From Niastella koreensis GR20-10 (lineage in GTDB: Bacteria > Bacteroidota > Bacteroidia > Chitinophagales > Chitinophagaceae): a DNA stretch of 64,000 nt. Of this stretch, positions 17,279 to 26,569 are shown in pieces (the stretch's first letter is position 1; each line of letters starts with the position of its first letter). The stretch spans positions 5,654,744-5,718,743 of the forward strand of contig NC_016609.1 in NCBI RefSeq assembly GCF_000246855.1, written 5' to 3'. The notes beneath the pieces are model-generated. The model did not search any database and had not been told where the DNA came from. It saw nothing but the letters and a program-made list of their open reading frames with translations. Made by a program: the position numbers and the translations under genes.

Positions 17279-17902
17279 ATGAGTAAAGGTTTAGAGCAAT
17301 TTATACGTGATAACCGCGACCAGTTTGATTCGGACGAACCCAGTGAACGGATTTGGAAAAAACTGGAACAGGAACTAACTGATGAACAAAACAAACAACA
17401 AAAAAGCAAGGGGCAGAAAACAATTGTACTAACCTTGCTGAGATGGAGCGCGGCAGCCGCCATACTGATCCTGGCCGGCATAGGCATATTCTCCCTGTTA
17501 AACAAGCGTTCATCCGATGGTGGCATTGTAAAGGAACAACCTGCATCCATCGATACCCCCAATGTAAATGATCAGTTGTTGAAAGAGATAAACCCCGGCT
17601 ATGCGCAGGAGGTGTCTCAATTCACCCGCCTCATTGAGATGAAACAAAATGAGTTGAAAGAAATTGAAAAGGAAAATCCCAACCTGTATAAAAAGTTTGT
17701 TACTGGTATCGATAAACTCGACAGCTCGTATAACGCGTTGAAAAAAGAGCTGCCGGAAAATCCTAACCGTGAACAATTACTGGAGGCTATGATTGAGAAC
17801 TTAAGGCTGCAGACTGAAATACTCAATCAACAATTAAGCATCATCAATCAAATCAAAGCATCAAAAAGCAACCATCATGAAAGTAATTCTAAGAGAGCAT
17901 AA
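17279..17902 (+). CDS. membrane-anchored anti-sigma-like protein
   Basis: A 207-residue protein with a cytoplasmic N-terminal part of about 60 residues (GLEQFIRDNRDQFDSDEPSERIWKKLE in two parts), one membrane helix (WSAAAAILILAGIGIFSLL, about 59-77) and a helical, charged periplasmic part ending in a glutamine- and asparagine-rich helix. The position directly behind the ECF gene and the topology fit an anti-sigma factor. The usual zinc HxxxCxxC motif is absent, so it belongs to the non-zinc type common in Bacteroidota. It overlaps the following gene by 26 nt. Confidence 0.6.
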   Translation: MSKGLEQFIRDNRDQFDSDEPSERIWKKLEQELTDEQNKQQKSKGQKTIVLTLLRWSAAAAILILAGIGIFSLLNKRSSDGGIVKEQPASIDTPNVNDQLLKEINPGYAQEVSQFTRLIEMKQNELKEIEKENPNLYKKFVTGIDKLDSSYNALKKELPENPNREQLLEAMIENLRLQTEILNQQLSIINQIKASKSNHHESNSKRA

Positions 17903-18896
17903 ATTCCCCTTATTTATCGCGCTGCTGCTACTGACGACGCAGGTATTTGCTGAAGACCCATTGGTTGAAAAAAAGAAAACTTACACCAAATCCTACCCCG
18001 TAAGCAACAGTGATAAAATTTCCTTGACCAACCAATTTGGTGAAATGAAAATAAGCACCTGGGACAAAAATGAAGTGAGTGTTACTGTAACCATTACCGC
18101 CGAAGCCAAAACTGATGAAAGGGCCCAGGCCATTCTTGATAACATCAGCGTTGAAGACGGCAAAGGCAGTGACGGCGTATACTTTAAAACAAAGCTCGAT
18201 AAAAACAAAGACAAAGACCAACAGTGGAGCAAGGGTGAAAAAACGAGTTTTCATATTGACTACGTAGTAAATCTGCCCGCACGCAATCCACTACAGGCAA
18301 AGAACGAGTTTGGCCCCATGACCATTGGCGATTACAATGGCGAGGTAACGTTGGAAAGTAAATTCGGCAGCCTTACTACCGGCAAGCTGAACAATGTAAA
18401 GAAAGTGGTAATTGAATTTGGCAAAGGCTCTATCGGCAGCATCAGCAACGGTAACCTGATAATTAAATTCTCAAAGGCGGCCATTGATAACCTGGACGGT
18501 TCGGTAAATGCTGTTTTTGAATATTGCGATATTGCCAAATTACGAGTCGATAACAGCACCAAAGCGCTTACCGTTAAAAACAGTTTCTCCAACCTGTACC
18601 TCGACCTGAACACCAATATCTCAGCCAACTTCGACATCAGCACCAACTTTGGCGAACTGCATAATAAAACCAGTTTCGACATCAAGGAAGAGGGCGATAA
18701 CGACGATCGCCATGGCCCCCGGTTTAACAAGCGCTACCAGGGCAAGGCCGGCAGCGGCAACACCGAAATGAAGATAAAATCAGAGTACGGTCAAATAACG
18801 CTGGGCCATAACCTGAACATCGATATGAACAAAGACAAGAACAAGGATAAAGATAAAGACAAGGATAAGGATAGGAAGGGCACGGTAAGAATATAA
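17877..18896 (+). CDS. secreted DUF4097-like beta-structure protein
   Basis: A 339-residue protein with signal peptide MKVILREHKFPLFIALLLL ending near VFA. The mature part is made of repeating short beta strands (for example ISLTNQFGEMKISTWDKNEVSV and AKNEFGPMTIGDYNGEVTL) that resemble the right-handed beta-helix of DUF4097/adhesin-like proteins. The C-terminus is a run of alternating K and D with a few N (about 20 residues), encoded by an aaggat/aaagac microrepeat. It is cotranscribed with the sigma and anti-sigma genes and is probably the envelope component or a target of that unit. Function unknown. Confidence 0.6.
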   Translation: MKVILREHKFPLFIALLLLTTQVFAEDPLVEKKKTYTKSYPVSNSDKISLTNQFGEMKISTWDKNEVSVTVTITAEAKTDERAQAILDNISVEDGKGSDGVYFKTKLDKNKDKDQQWSKGEKTSFHIDYVVNLPARNPLQAKNEFGPMTIGDYNGEVTLESKFGSLTTGKLNNVKKVVIEFGKGSIGSISNGNLIIKFSKAAIDNLDGSVNAVFEYCDIAKLRVDNSTKALTVKNSFSNLYLDLNTNISANFDISTNFGELHNKTSFDIKEEGDNDDRHGPRFNKRYQGKAGSGNTEMKIKSEYGQITLGHNLNIDMNKDKNKDKDKDKDKDRKGTVRI

Positions 18897-18945
18897 AGTA
18901 TAGCCAAAGTATAGCCATCAGTTGACAAGTTAACACGTTGACATG
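18897..18945. repeat. quasi-repetitive spacer (class C words)
   Basis: Contains tatagccaaagtatagcca and then gttgacaagttaacacgttgac, the same word as at 40810 and in related form at 49590. It lies between the last operon stop and the double terminator. Confidence 0.6.
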
Positions 18946-18994
18946 ACGTTTCACGATCTTCAACTTGCAGTCAGCAGAGTCTTTGACTCGCTAC

Positions 18995-19038
18995 AACGGG
19001 TCCCTCCCCCGACCTTTAAATCGGGGGATCCCGTTTTA
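18995..19038 (+). terminator. terminator of the sigma-factor operon
   Basis: A strong hairpin: inner stem CCCCCGA/TCGGGGG around an 8-nt loop, extended by outer AACGGG/CCCGTT, followed by a short T run. Confidence 0.75.
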
Positions 19039-19042
19039 CAAT

Positions 19043-19079
19043 AAAAAAGGCCCCGACTAAATCGTCAGGGCCTTTTTTA
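19043..19079. terminator. bidirectional terminator
   Basis: Stem AAAAAAGGCCC/GGGCCTTTTTT with inner GAC/GTC. The symmetric A and T runs let it stop transcription from the sigma operon and from the DUF4302 gene arriving on the other strand. Confidence 0.85.
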
Positions 19080-19145
19080 TTGTAATGATAATCTTCGGAA
19101 TTTCCCAAACATCCCATCCATCCCACAAATCGCAGTTCAGACAAA

Positions 19146-20495
19146 TTAGAACACCCAATACCAGGTTATCCAGGTAGAGGGATCATCTACACTTACCTGG
19201 TCGTAGGTAAGGTCGCTGCTTTGTACAAAATAGTAATTGCCGGTACCGCTATACATTTGGGTGCGCGTTTGCTGCGCCGGTCCGGTTGCGGGCCAGGGCA
19301 GTTTACTGTTTACAGAATCCTGCGTAACCCTGGTAAGCCCGGTGGTTTTGGTTATGGATTGTTTTGTCCATGAACCACTGATGGCCACCAATGACAGCGG
19401 AGTATGCAGGGTATCGAGGTAAATGGTAAAGAACGCATCGCTGCCCTGTGTATTAGGCGCATACAGCAGGAAATAAAATTCTGCCGAATCGTTCTTGAGC
19501 GATTTGATATTAAAGGCATCGTTCACCCCATTCTGATGAAATCCGTCAAACGACACCCAGTAATTACCACCGGCCTGAGCCTGGCTGCGCCACCTGGTGA
19601 TTGCATTTTTTACATCGGGGTTAAGCGGTGCAATATTAGGCCCTACCCCTTTAATGGTAGCGGCAGTACCATTTACCGTTACATTCATTACCTGGCTGGT
19701 AAGCGTACCGTCGGTAAAACTGGTAATACTAAAACCGGGAATAGTGTTTGAGCCATTAACTATAGGGTCAACAAAATATACCCCATTGGCCCAGAAATAA
19801 TATTTTCTGATAGCTGAGGTAGCGGAAGCGCCGGAACCCCAGGATACTGTTACCTGTTTTTTGGTGGTATCAAATTGCAATTCGTAATCGGTACCGCGGT
19901 AGTTCAACCTTTTCCAGTAAGACAGGAACTTCCAGTAGCTTTTAAAGTTCTGCACGCCATTGTACACCTGTTTGCTTGACCATACGGTTTTATCGGCCTG
20001 GGTAGCTTTTTTGAAAGTGAGTTTGCTGCCGTTAACGCGGCCGGTAAGACTGATGCTGTCAGCAGTAACAGAATCGATCGCAAATTCAAAATCAGAACTC
20101 AACCCCACCCCGTAGGTGCCACCATTTTTTGAAGCATCGGGATCGCTCAGAATATGGATGTAGGAATACGTATCGAAGATAAGACTGGGTTGTTGCAATG
20201 CTTTTAACCGGAAGCTGCTTTCCTTGAGCACAGAGGAAGTAGTGCTGTCGAAATCGCTGTACATCTGTACCCGGTTGCTGTCGGTGAAGCTGAAATAAAA
20301 CCGGAACAGGGTCCCCTGTGCCGTGTAAAGATTACCATTCCAGCCATATTGAGAACTGGTCATGGCAGTCTGGTAAGCTTTCAGTGTTTCGTTGATGCGC
20401 TCATCGGGCGATTTATCAAACACATTGTCGTCGCTGCGCTTACAGGAAGCCACCAGTATTATAGCGAGTAAATAATATAATATGTTCTTGTTCAT
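19146..20495 (-). CDS. DUF4302 family lipoprotein
   Basis: A 449-residue lipoprotein with the lipobox at the cysteine in LVASC. The N-terminal third has the pattern of DUF4302 proteins (DERINETLKAYQTAMTSSQYGWNGNLY in two parts, then FYFSFTDSNRVQMYSDFD). The function of the family is unknown. Members are encoded with SusC/SusD pairs and a zinc metallohydrolase lipoprotein, as here. It is the last gene of this unit, 24 nt after the metallohydrolase, and probably faces outward at the outer membrane. A bidirectional terminator follows. Confidence 0.82.
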   Translation of the reverse strand: MNKNILYYLLAIILVASCKRSDDNVFDKSPDERINETLKAYQTAMTSSQYGWNGNLYTAQGTLFRFYFSFTDSNRVQMYSDFDSTTSSVLKESSFRLKALQQPSLIFDTYSYIHILSDPDASKNGGTYGVGLSSDFEFAIDSVTADSISLTGRVNGSKLTFKKATQADKTVWSSKQVYNGVQNFKSYWKFLSYWKRLNYRGTDYELQFDTTKKQVTVSWGSGASATSAIRKYYFWANGVYFVDPIVNGSNTIPGFSITSFTDGTLTSQVMNVTVNGTAATIKGVGPNIAPLNPDVKNAITRWRSQAQAGGNYWVSFDGFHQNGVNDAFNIKSLKNDSAEFYFLLYAPNTQGSDAFFTIYLDTLHTPLSLVAISGSWTKQSITKTTGLTRVTQDSVNSKLPWPATGPAQQTRTQMYSGTGNYYFVQSSDLTYDQVSVDDPSTWITWYWVF

Positions 20496-20519
20496 ACCTG
20501 TTTTTTGTTGGGTGAGTGC

Positions 20520-21401
20520 CTACTTTATCAATAGGTCTATGGAACTACGCGTGCGGGTTTGCAAACTGGCGAAGTTGATGCTCCACACGTCTTTAAAGTA
20601 ATTTATAACGATTGCTTCTTTCTGACGCAATTTGGATACGGCAGCAGGGGTTTTAATTTTGCTTATCAAATCTTCATACTGCGGTTTTCCCAATGTGAGC
20701 ATGATAGAGATCGTTTCCACAAAATCTTCATCGGGAGCACTTTGGGCATAGGCAGAAATAAATCCTCTTTCATGAGCCGTTGAATCGGTATCGTTGTTCC
20801 AGTTTGAGGTGTAGTCCCCTACTGAGATCTGTTTCCAGGCTACAGGGTAGTACACGGTCTGGTGCATGATGTGGCCAAATTCGTGTTCTATGGTATGGAA
20901 CATTTGTATGATGTTGAAAGAATCGCTGGGCACATATCCCGCCATTCCTTTTATTCTGAAATCGTTCAGCACATACAGATCTATCTGGCGGCCTCCTTCA
21001 GCTGTACCCAATGTGATGGTACCATCGGTATTCCAACTGGCGCTGCCCACCAGTACAAAAAACTTAGGTATCAATTTCATCATAAAGGTTTTTCCCGCTT
21101 CTTTCACATAGTTATCTATCCATACTTTTTTTATGGAGCTCAGCACCGGGATGATCTTCGATTCATCGGGCGGGGTAAGTGTTTTATTAAAATCCAGTTC
21201 GCCCGCATCCCACTTGTATTTAGCGGTAACATTAAATGGAACGGTAAGGGTATCCCTGATCCAGGTATCTATGGGAGTGGTAGCCCAGGTATCGCCACCA
21301 AGGCCGGGGATCTGGCTCACATCGCCTAAATCGTCGCCCTTTTTACACGACGCAAAAACTGCGAGTGCCAGTACAACAAGGTATATTTTATGTTTGAACA
21401 T
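20520..21401 (-). CDS. substrate-import-associated zinc metallohydrolase lipoprotein
   Basis: A 293-residue lipoprotein (lipobox cysteine in FASC). The centre carries the zinc motif HEFGH (IEHEFGHIMHQ, about residues 170-180), with a candidate third ligand in DEDFVETISIM (about 232-242). This is the layout of the HExxH lipoproteins regularly found with SusC/SusD pairs (TIGR04549-like). They are thought to process a peptide-containing substrate at the cell surface before import, but no substrate is established. It stands 31 nt after the SusD gene and 24 nt before the DUF4302 gene. Confidence 0.85.
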   Translation of the reverse strand: MFKHKIYLVVLALAVFASCKKGDDLGDVSQIPGLGGDTWATTPIDTWIRDTLTVPFNVTAKYKWDAGELDFNKTLTPPDESKIIPVLSSIKKVWIDNYVKEAGKTFMMKLIPKFFVLVGSASWNTDGTITLGTAEGGRQIDLYVLNDFRIKGMAGYVPSDSFNIIQMFHTIEHEFGHIMHQTVYYPVAWKQISVGDYTSNWNNDTDSTAHERGFISAYAQSAPDEDFVETISIMLTLGKPQYEDLISKIKTPAAVSKLRQKEAIVINYFKDVWSINFASLQTRTRSSIDLLIK

Positions 21402-21432
21402 ATAGTAGGTTCTGTTTTGTTTATAGATATTG

Positions 21433-22899
21433 TTATCTGGGGTTCAGCGGCATACCAGATAACTTCACTGTTTCCGGCAACTGGAAAACCCGCATTTTAC
21501 TATCGGCAGGCAACGAAAGCGTTTGGCCTTCAAAAGTTTTATGCGTAACAGGAATGTTATAACGCAACAGATCGAACCAGCGCATACCTTCCTGTACATA
21601 CTCAGCCCGTTTAAAATCTATTACACAATTCAATGCCTGGTCAAGGCTGTTAGTGATACCCACATAATGCTTGGCCAGCTTAGCTGTTGTAATGGTATGC
21701 AGGGCGGGGTCATAATCCCTGATGCGGGTACTTGCATAAGCGTTTAAATCGGCCAAACAGCCATTGAGGTTGTTCTGGAACAGGTAGGCTTCTGCCCGGT
21801 TAAACAATGCTTCTTCTGCGGTAAATAAGGGCACCATTACATAGGGCACGCCAATATTGGCATTTACAGAATTACGTACGAAATATTCATTGATCTTGGG
21901 GATCAGGTAATTATTAGTACCTGCTGTATAAACGTGATTACTGAATTCCCAGTTTCCTCCGGTAGCGTTATCAGAAAAAACCTGATCGCGGATATCGGAG
22001 GTCATGGCATAACGAACGGTATAATAATTACGCGCCCAGTTAGAAGCCGTTTCCACCAGCAACAGGTTGGCCGGTTCTGTTGCCTTTTCATAAACGGCAA
22101 ACAGATCCTGCGGCGTCATGGTCCTGTAAGTAGTATTCCAGGGCCTTAGCAAGGTGGTTACATTACCTGCAGCAAACACGGCATTGGCATACGTGATCAC
22201 TTTGGCATAATCCTGTTTAAACAGGTAAAAGCGGGCCGCAAATGCGTTGGCGGCTAATTTGTTAAAGTGATAACGTGGTACGGTGTATTTGGTATCGTCT
22301 AAAAGTGGTAAACCCTGTAACAGGTCCTGCTCTATCATCTGGTAATCATAAGCCACAGTTTTACGATCGTACTGCTGGAACACTATTTTCTCGGGCGTAG
22401 TTACGTACGGGATGCCCAGATCGGTTTTTGAAGTACTGGTACTTAGTGAACTGTATGGTTTTGAGAAAAACGTAACCAGCATAAAATGCGCATAGGCTCT
22501 GCACACCAACGCTTCACCTTTTTGTGATTTGTACTGGATTGAATCGGCCCCGGCATTCCGGATGGTTTCCAGCGCCTGGTTGGCTGCTGCAATAGCGGTA
22601 TAACATCCATCCCAATAAAACTCGGGCGAATCCTGGTCCTTGTTGTTTACATCCTGGAAAAAGAAAGGATCGATGTTGGTCCTGTCCTGTACGCCTGCAC
22701 CCTTATCGGCCACATTATCTGAAATGGATTCGCAAAAGGCCATATAGTTAGCCTGTGGGTAAGCAGTTCCCAGCAATTGCGACACCTGGTCGGGCGTATT
22801 CAGCGATGCGCGGTTGTCTGGATTTTTATCGAGAAACTTTTTACAACCTGTGGTTGTAAAGAGCGCTGCAACGGTTGTATATAATAATATTTTTCGCAT
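21433..22899 (-). CDS. SusD/RagB family nutrient-binding lipoprotein
   Basis: A 488-residue outer-membrane lipoprotein of the SusD family that closes over the pore of the partner SusC transporter and captures substrate. The signal peptide ends in TTTGCKKFLDKNPDN, a typical SusD start. TPR-like helices form the body, and the C-terminal region contains the family stretch RAEYVQEGMRWFDLLRYN. The start is placed at 22899 (MRKILLY...) because the longer in-frame start adds an atypical KRKK stretch. Only 30 nt separate it from the SusC gene. Confidence 0.92.
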   Translation of the reverse strand: MRKILLYTTVAALFTTTGCKKFLDKNPDNRASLNTPDQVSQLLGTAYPQANYMAFCESISDNVADKGAGVQDRTNIDPFFFQDVNNKDQDSPEFYWDGCYTAIAAANQALETIRNAGADSIQYKSQKGEALVCRAYAHFMLVTFFSKPYSSLSTSTSKTDLGIPYVTTPEKIVFQQYDRKTVAYDYQMIEQDLLQGLPLLDDTKYTVPRYHFNKLAANAFAARFYLFKQDYAKVITYANAVFAAGNVTTLLRPWNTTYRTMTPQDLFAVYEKATEPANLLLVETASNWARNYYTVRYAMTSDIRDQVFSDNATGGNWEFSNHVYTAGTNNYLIPKINEYFVRNSVNANIGVPYVMVPLFTAEEALFNRAEAYLFQNNLNGCLADLNAYASTRIRDYDPALHTITTAKLAKHYVGITNSLDQALNCVIDFKRAEYVQEGMRWFDLLRYNIPVTHKTFEGQTLSLPADSKMRVFQLPETVKLSGMPLNPR

Positions 22900-22929
22900 T
22901 GTAATTACCTTTTTTCGTTTCACACCTGA

Positions 22930-25900
22930 TTATAAGCCCAGTTTTAAAGAAAACGTGAGCTGTTTTTGAACGGGCTGCGCAACTCCTCCGGTATTGAAGA
23001 ACTCAGGATCCTGCCCTTTCAGTTTCTTATCGGAATAAATGAGCCAGGGGTTATTGGCCACTGCCTGTAACGCCAGGCTGTTCAAACCGGCTCTCCTGAT
23101 CATTTTCTGCGGAACCTGCCAGGTCAATGAAACGTTCTTTAATCTTATCATATCCCCTTTTGCCACCCGCGCTGTTGAATAATTGTAGTCGTTATAAGGG
23201 GTAGCGCCATCCAGCTTCGAGTTTTCAAAGGCGCCCAGGATAGAAGGTACGGTAGTGTATTTTTCGTCGCCGGGCATTGACCAGCGGTCATAAAACTCTT
23301 TAGGCATGGCAGTAAGATCGGTATAAGTATTCTTGAATGCAGGATACAACCTGATCTTATTACCCCACTGGTAAGTAATGAATAAACTTAAAGTGAATTC
23401 TTTGTAATTAAAGCTGTTCAGCAAACCACCGGTAAGCCGGGGATCAACCGGGCCTTCATATACCAGGTAACTGGTGTTTTGGTCCTGCAGGTATACATTG
23501 TTGCCCAGTTTGCCGGTTTCATCAATAAACTGGGGCGTACCGGTAAAATGTTCCAGTCCTTTAAAGTTAAGCGAGAACAAACTGCGTACGGGATAACCCT
23601 GTTTGTTTCCGCCCTCTGCCGCAACCAGGTCCCATATATTCGGTTCGTTTTTGGCATTGGTTATTTTGTTGGTGTTATAACCGGCAGTAAGGTTGGTACG
23701 CCATTTAAAGTTTTTGTTATTTACTATTAAATAGCCTACCAGCAACTCGGCGCCCTGCGAGGTCATATCGGCATAGTTGGCGGCTTTATAAGGTTCGCCA
23801 CCCACGCCCGATGTTTTAACCAGGCTTATCAGGTCAAAGCTGTTGCGGTGATATACATCCATGCTTACGTTGAGGCGCTTGTTTAACATAGTAGCGTCAA
23901 CACCCACGTTGGCAGTATATAATTTCTCCCAGGTAAGCTGCGAGTTTTCGAGGTTAGCCAGTTGTATTACCGATTCTCTTTCGGTTAAATAGGTTCTGTT
24001 GGTGATCATGTTCTTAAGAACTATTTGTGAGTTGGTTGCAGGTCCCATGCTGGCTGTTAACCCATAGCTGCCGCGCAGGGTAAGGGCATCTATCCAGCTA
24101 ACATCTGCCAAAAATTTTTCCTGCTCTACGTTCCATGATCCAGCCACACTCCAGGTTGGCAGCCAACGGGCAGAGGTTGATTTACCCAGCCTGTTAGAAC
24201 CATCGTACCGGACGGTTCCTGTTAAGTTGTAACGGGAGTTGTAGGTATAGGTGCCTGAACTGTAAAATGCCACAAACCGGTCATAGTCTTTGGACATACC
24301 ATAATACGGGAAATTGTTCTCGATGGTTTGTTTCAGAATGCGGTAATCAACAAATGGTACGCCACCGTTATCATACTGATAGCCATAACCGGTATTGTTG
24401 AAGTTCTGGCGGTCGGCATACTTCACCTGCATACCACCCAGCACACTGATGGTATTTTTATCGTTGATGTTTTTTGTATAGTTAAGGCTGTTGCGGAAAT
24501 CGTAGCTAAGCAGCTGATCTTCTACCCGGTTATAAAAACCACCATAGGGCAATACCACCACAGGTTCTGCATCCGGGTTATCCGGGTCGCGGTACAGGAA
24601 CTTGTTGTTTTGTTTAATGGTGGTTGAACCTGCCGCCCGGTAGGCATTGGCCATATTGGAATTCTCGGTGATCTGGTGCTCCTGGGTTGATTTAACCACC
24701 CGCAAAGCGCCTACAAACTCGTAGCGCAGATCGGGGGTGATCTTATAGTTCAAACTTCCCTGTAAACGCAGGTCAATCACCCGCAGGTCGATATAGTTAT
24801 TCTCCAGTTCGGTGAAAATGTTGAACGGAGCAAAATTGCGACGGAAATATTCGCGGTTGCCACTCTGATCATAGGCCGTTAAGGTACGGCTGGTATTCAG
24901 CGCATAGCTGAAAGGATTGATGTCGAAGTCCCGGTCATAGCTGCCATCTACCGGGTTGCTTTGGCGCGTGAGTGAACCAGGCGCCCGTTGATTACGGTAA
25001 GACCCTACTGTTGTAAAGTCGGCAGACAGTTTATCGTTGAACTTATAGTTGTTGCGGAAGTTGAGGGTTAACCGGCTTACTTTATCGGCAATGGTCCAGC
25101 CATTGTCGCCATAATAACTGGTTGAGAAGTACGATTGAGACTTGTCGGTACCGCCTGAAAGACTTATTGAATGTTCCTGCTGGAAGTTCTGTTTGAACAA
25201 CAGATCGAACCAATCGGTATTGGCGGTTGCATAGCGGGTTAAAAATGCTTTGCGTGCCGGCTGCGTGTTCTGCAACACAAATCCTGAGCCATCCGGCGTC
25301 AGCGTATTCAACTCTTCATACATTTTACCAAAAACGCCATTATCCCCCTTGTCGAGAATGTTGGCATTGAGGTAACCTTTCCGCTCCAGCTCGGCCAGTA
25401 CCGACATTTGCTGGGCTGAATTCATGATATTGAAACTATTATAATTGGGTTTCAGGTAAGTACTGAAATTACCGATATAGTTTACATTGGTTTTACCCTG
25501 GCGGCCTTTTTTAGTGGTTATTACCACTACCCCGTTCATGGCGCGGGCGCCATACAGAGCAGCTGCAGAGGCGTCTTTCAATATGTCGAAGCTTTCGATG
25601 TCGTTCGCATTTAAGCCGGCTACCGCAGAACCTAACAGGGTTGTGGGATCACCGCTCGAAAGCTGGTCGTTCGAGATGTTTACAATGTCTTCGAGCACCA
25701 CGCCATCTACCACCCACAATGGTTTGTTATCGCCATTGATGGAGGTGGCGCCACGCACCCGAACTTTGGGCGCGGTACCAAATGTGCCCGATACGTTTTG
25801 AACCGATACCCCGGCGGCCCGTCCTTCGAGCATGCGGCTAACATCGGTTTGACCACTCAGTTTGGCATCATCCATTTTTACGGTTGCTGCGGAACCGGCG

Positions 25901-26340
25901 AATTTCTTTTTTTCAATTGTCTGGAAACCGGTTACAATTACTTCAGAAAGTGCTTTCCCGTCGTTCAGGTGCACCTCCAGGTATTTCTCACCCCGGTAAA
26001 TGATGGTTTGGGGCGTTTTGCCGGTGTAAGAGAACCGGATGCTATCGCCGCGGCGGGCTTTTATGGCAAATTCGCCCTGGACGTTTGTAAATGATCCCTT
26101 GCCGTTTACCAGGTTTTGAACAGACACCTGGGGAAGAATGCTTCCTTCCTCGGTGCCGGAAACCCTGCCTCGTAATACGGCAGTGTCCTGGAAGAACCGG
26201 GTATTGTAATTTATATGATGGGGGATGTCAGATGCGTGGGTAGTCACCGGCAAACAACCAGCTACCAGTACCACCAAGAACAGTCTTTTGCAGGTTGCCT
26301 GAAATGCCTTTGCCTCAAAAGCGTTTTGTTTAAAACGCAT
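22930..26340 (-). CDS. SusC/RagA family TonB-linked outer-membrane transporter
   Basis: A 1136-residue TonB-dependent transporter. Order of parts: a signal region up to about residue 36, a carboxypeptidase-regulatory-like beta domain (RGRVSGTEEGSILPQVSV onward), a TonB-box region (ALSEVIVTGF), the plug domain with VRVRGATSINGDNKPLWVVDG and DILKDASAAALYGARAMNGVVVI split across its centre, and a 22-strand barrel ending in QLTFSLKLGL. The start is set at 26340, where MRFKQNAF begins, rather than at 26409. Partner of the adjacent SusD. Substrate unknown, although the metallohydrolase suggests peptide or protein material. Confidence 0.93.
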   Translation of the reverse strand: MRFKQNAFEAKAFQATCKRLFLVVLVAGCLPVTTHASDIPHHINYNTRFFQDTAVLRGRVSGTEEGSILPQVSVQNLVNGKGSFTNVQGEFAIKARRGDSIRFSYTGKTPQTIIYRGEKYLEVHLNDGKALSEVIVTGFQTIEKKKFAGSAATVKMDDAKLSGQTDVSRMLEGRAAGVSVQNVSGTFGTAPKVRVRGATSINGDNKPLWVVDGVVLEDIVNISNDQLSSGDPTTLLGSAVAGLNANDIESFDILKDASAAALYGARAMNGVVVITTKKGRQGKTNVNYIGNFSTYLKPNYNSFNIMNSAQQMSVLAELERKGYLNANILDKGDNGVFGKMYEELNTLTPDGSGFVLQNTQPARKAFLTRYATANTDWFDLLFKQNFQQEHSISLSGGTDKSQSYFSTSYYGDNGWTIADKVSRLTLNFRNNYKFNDKLSADFTTVGSYRNQRAPGSLTRQSNPVDGSYDRDFDINPFSYALNTSRTLTAYDQSGNREYFRRNFAPFNIFTELENNYIDLRVIDLRLQGSLNYKITPDLRYEFVGALRVVKSTQEHQITENSNMANAYRAAGSTTIKQNNKFLYRDPDNPDAEPVVVLPYGGFYNRVEDQLLSYDFRNSLNYTKNINDKNTISVLGGMQVKYADRQNFNNTGYGYQYDNGGVPFVDYRILKQTIENNFPYYGMSKDYDRFVAFYSSGTYTYNSRYNLTGTVRYDGSNRLGKSTSARWLPTWSVAGSWNVEQEKFLADVSWIDALTLRGSYGLTASMGPATNSQIVLKNMITNRTYLTERESVIQLANLENSQLTWEKLYTANVGVDATMLNKRLNVSMDVYHRNSFDLISLVKTSGVGGEPYKAANYADMTSQGAELLVGYLIVNNKNFKWRTNLTAGYNTNKITNAKNEPNIWDLVAAEGGNKQGYPVRSLFSLNFKGLEHFTGTPQFIDETGKLGNNVYLQDQNTSYLVYEGPVDPRLTGGLLNSFNYKEFTLSLFITYQWGNKIRLYPAFKNTYTDLTAMPKEFYDRWSMPGDEKYTTVPSILGAFENSKLDGATPYNDYNYSTARVAKGDMIRLKNVSLTWQVPQKMIRRAGLNSLALQAVANNPWLIYSDKKLKGQDPEFFNTGGVAQPVQKQLTFSLKLGL

Positions 26341-26422
26341 AGCAATTAGTTTTTGATTACTGAAGAATAATAGATTAATACGTCCCGGGCCGCCCTGGCG
26401 GTTGCCCACTTTAACCAGTCAG

Positions 26423-26447
26423 GCCAGTGCATTGAATATGCACGGCC
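26423..26447. other. inverted repeat in the SusC leader region
   Basis: GGCC-A-GTGCAT ... ATGCAC-GGCC with a 5-nt loop, located 83 nt upstream of the SusC start. It could be an operator or a hairpin in the leader. No T run follows on either strand. Confidence 0.4.
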
Positions 26448-26503
26448 CGGACAGGTCAATATAGTAGTTCACTCTGATTTGAGATAATTCGCTTCTTCTT
26501 TTA

Positions 26504-26522
26504 CTCCCGCCCCGTGCGGGAG
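26504..26522. other. GC-rich hairpin upstream of the SusC gene
   Basis: CTCCCGC/GCGGGAG with a 5-nt loop, flanked by TTCTTC and GAAGAA that can extend the pairing. It lies 48 nt after the stop of the collagen-like lipoprotein gene. It may terminate or attenuate read-through into the SusC gene, but the T run is poor. Confidence 0.4.
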
Positions 26523-26569
26523 AAGAACGGTTTCTGAAGGGAACAAACTGTGTCTGATTCAGCTTTCTC

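Noticed and set aside
22930-26340. Several plus-strand open frames of 80-104 codons opposite the SusC gene
   Set aside because: They are shadows in GC-biased antisense frames, with no start context, no domain and a strong real gene on the other strand.
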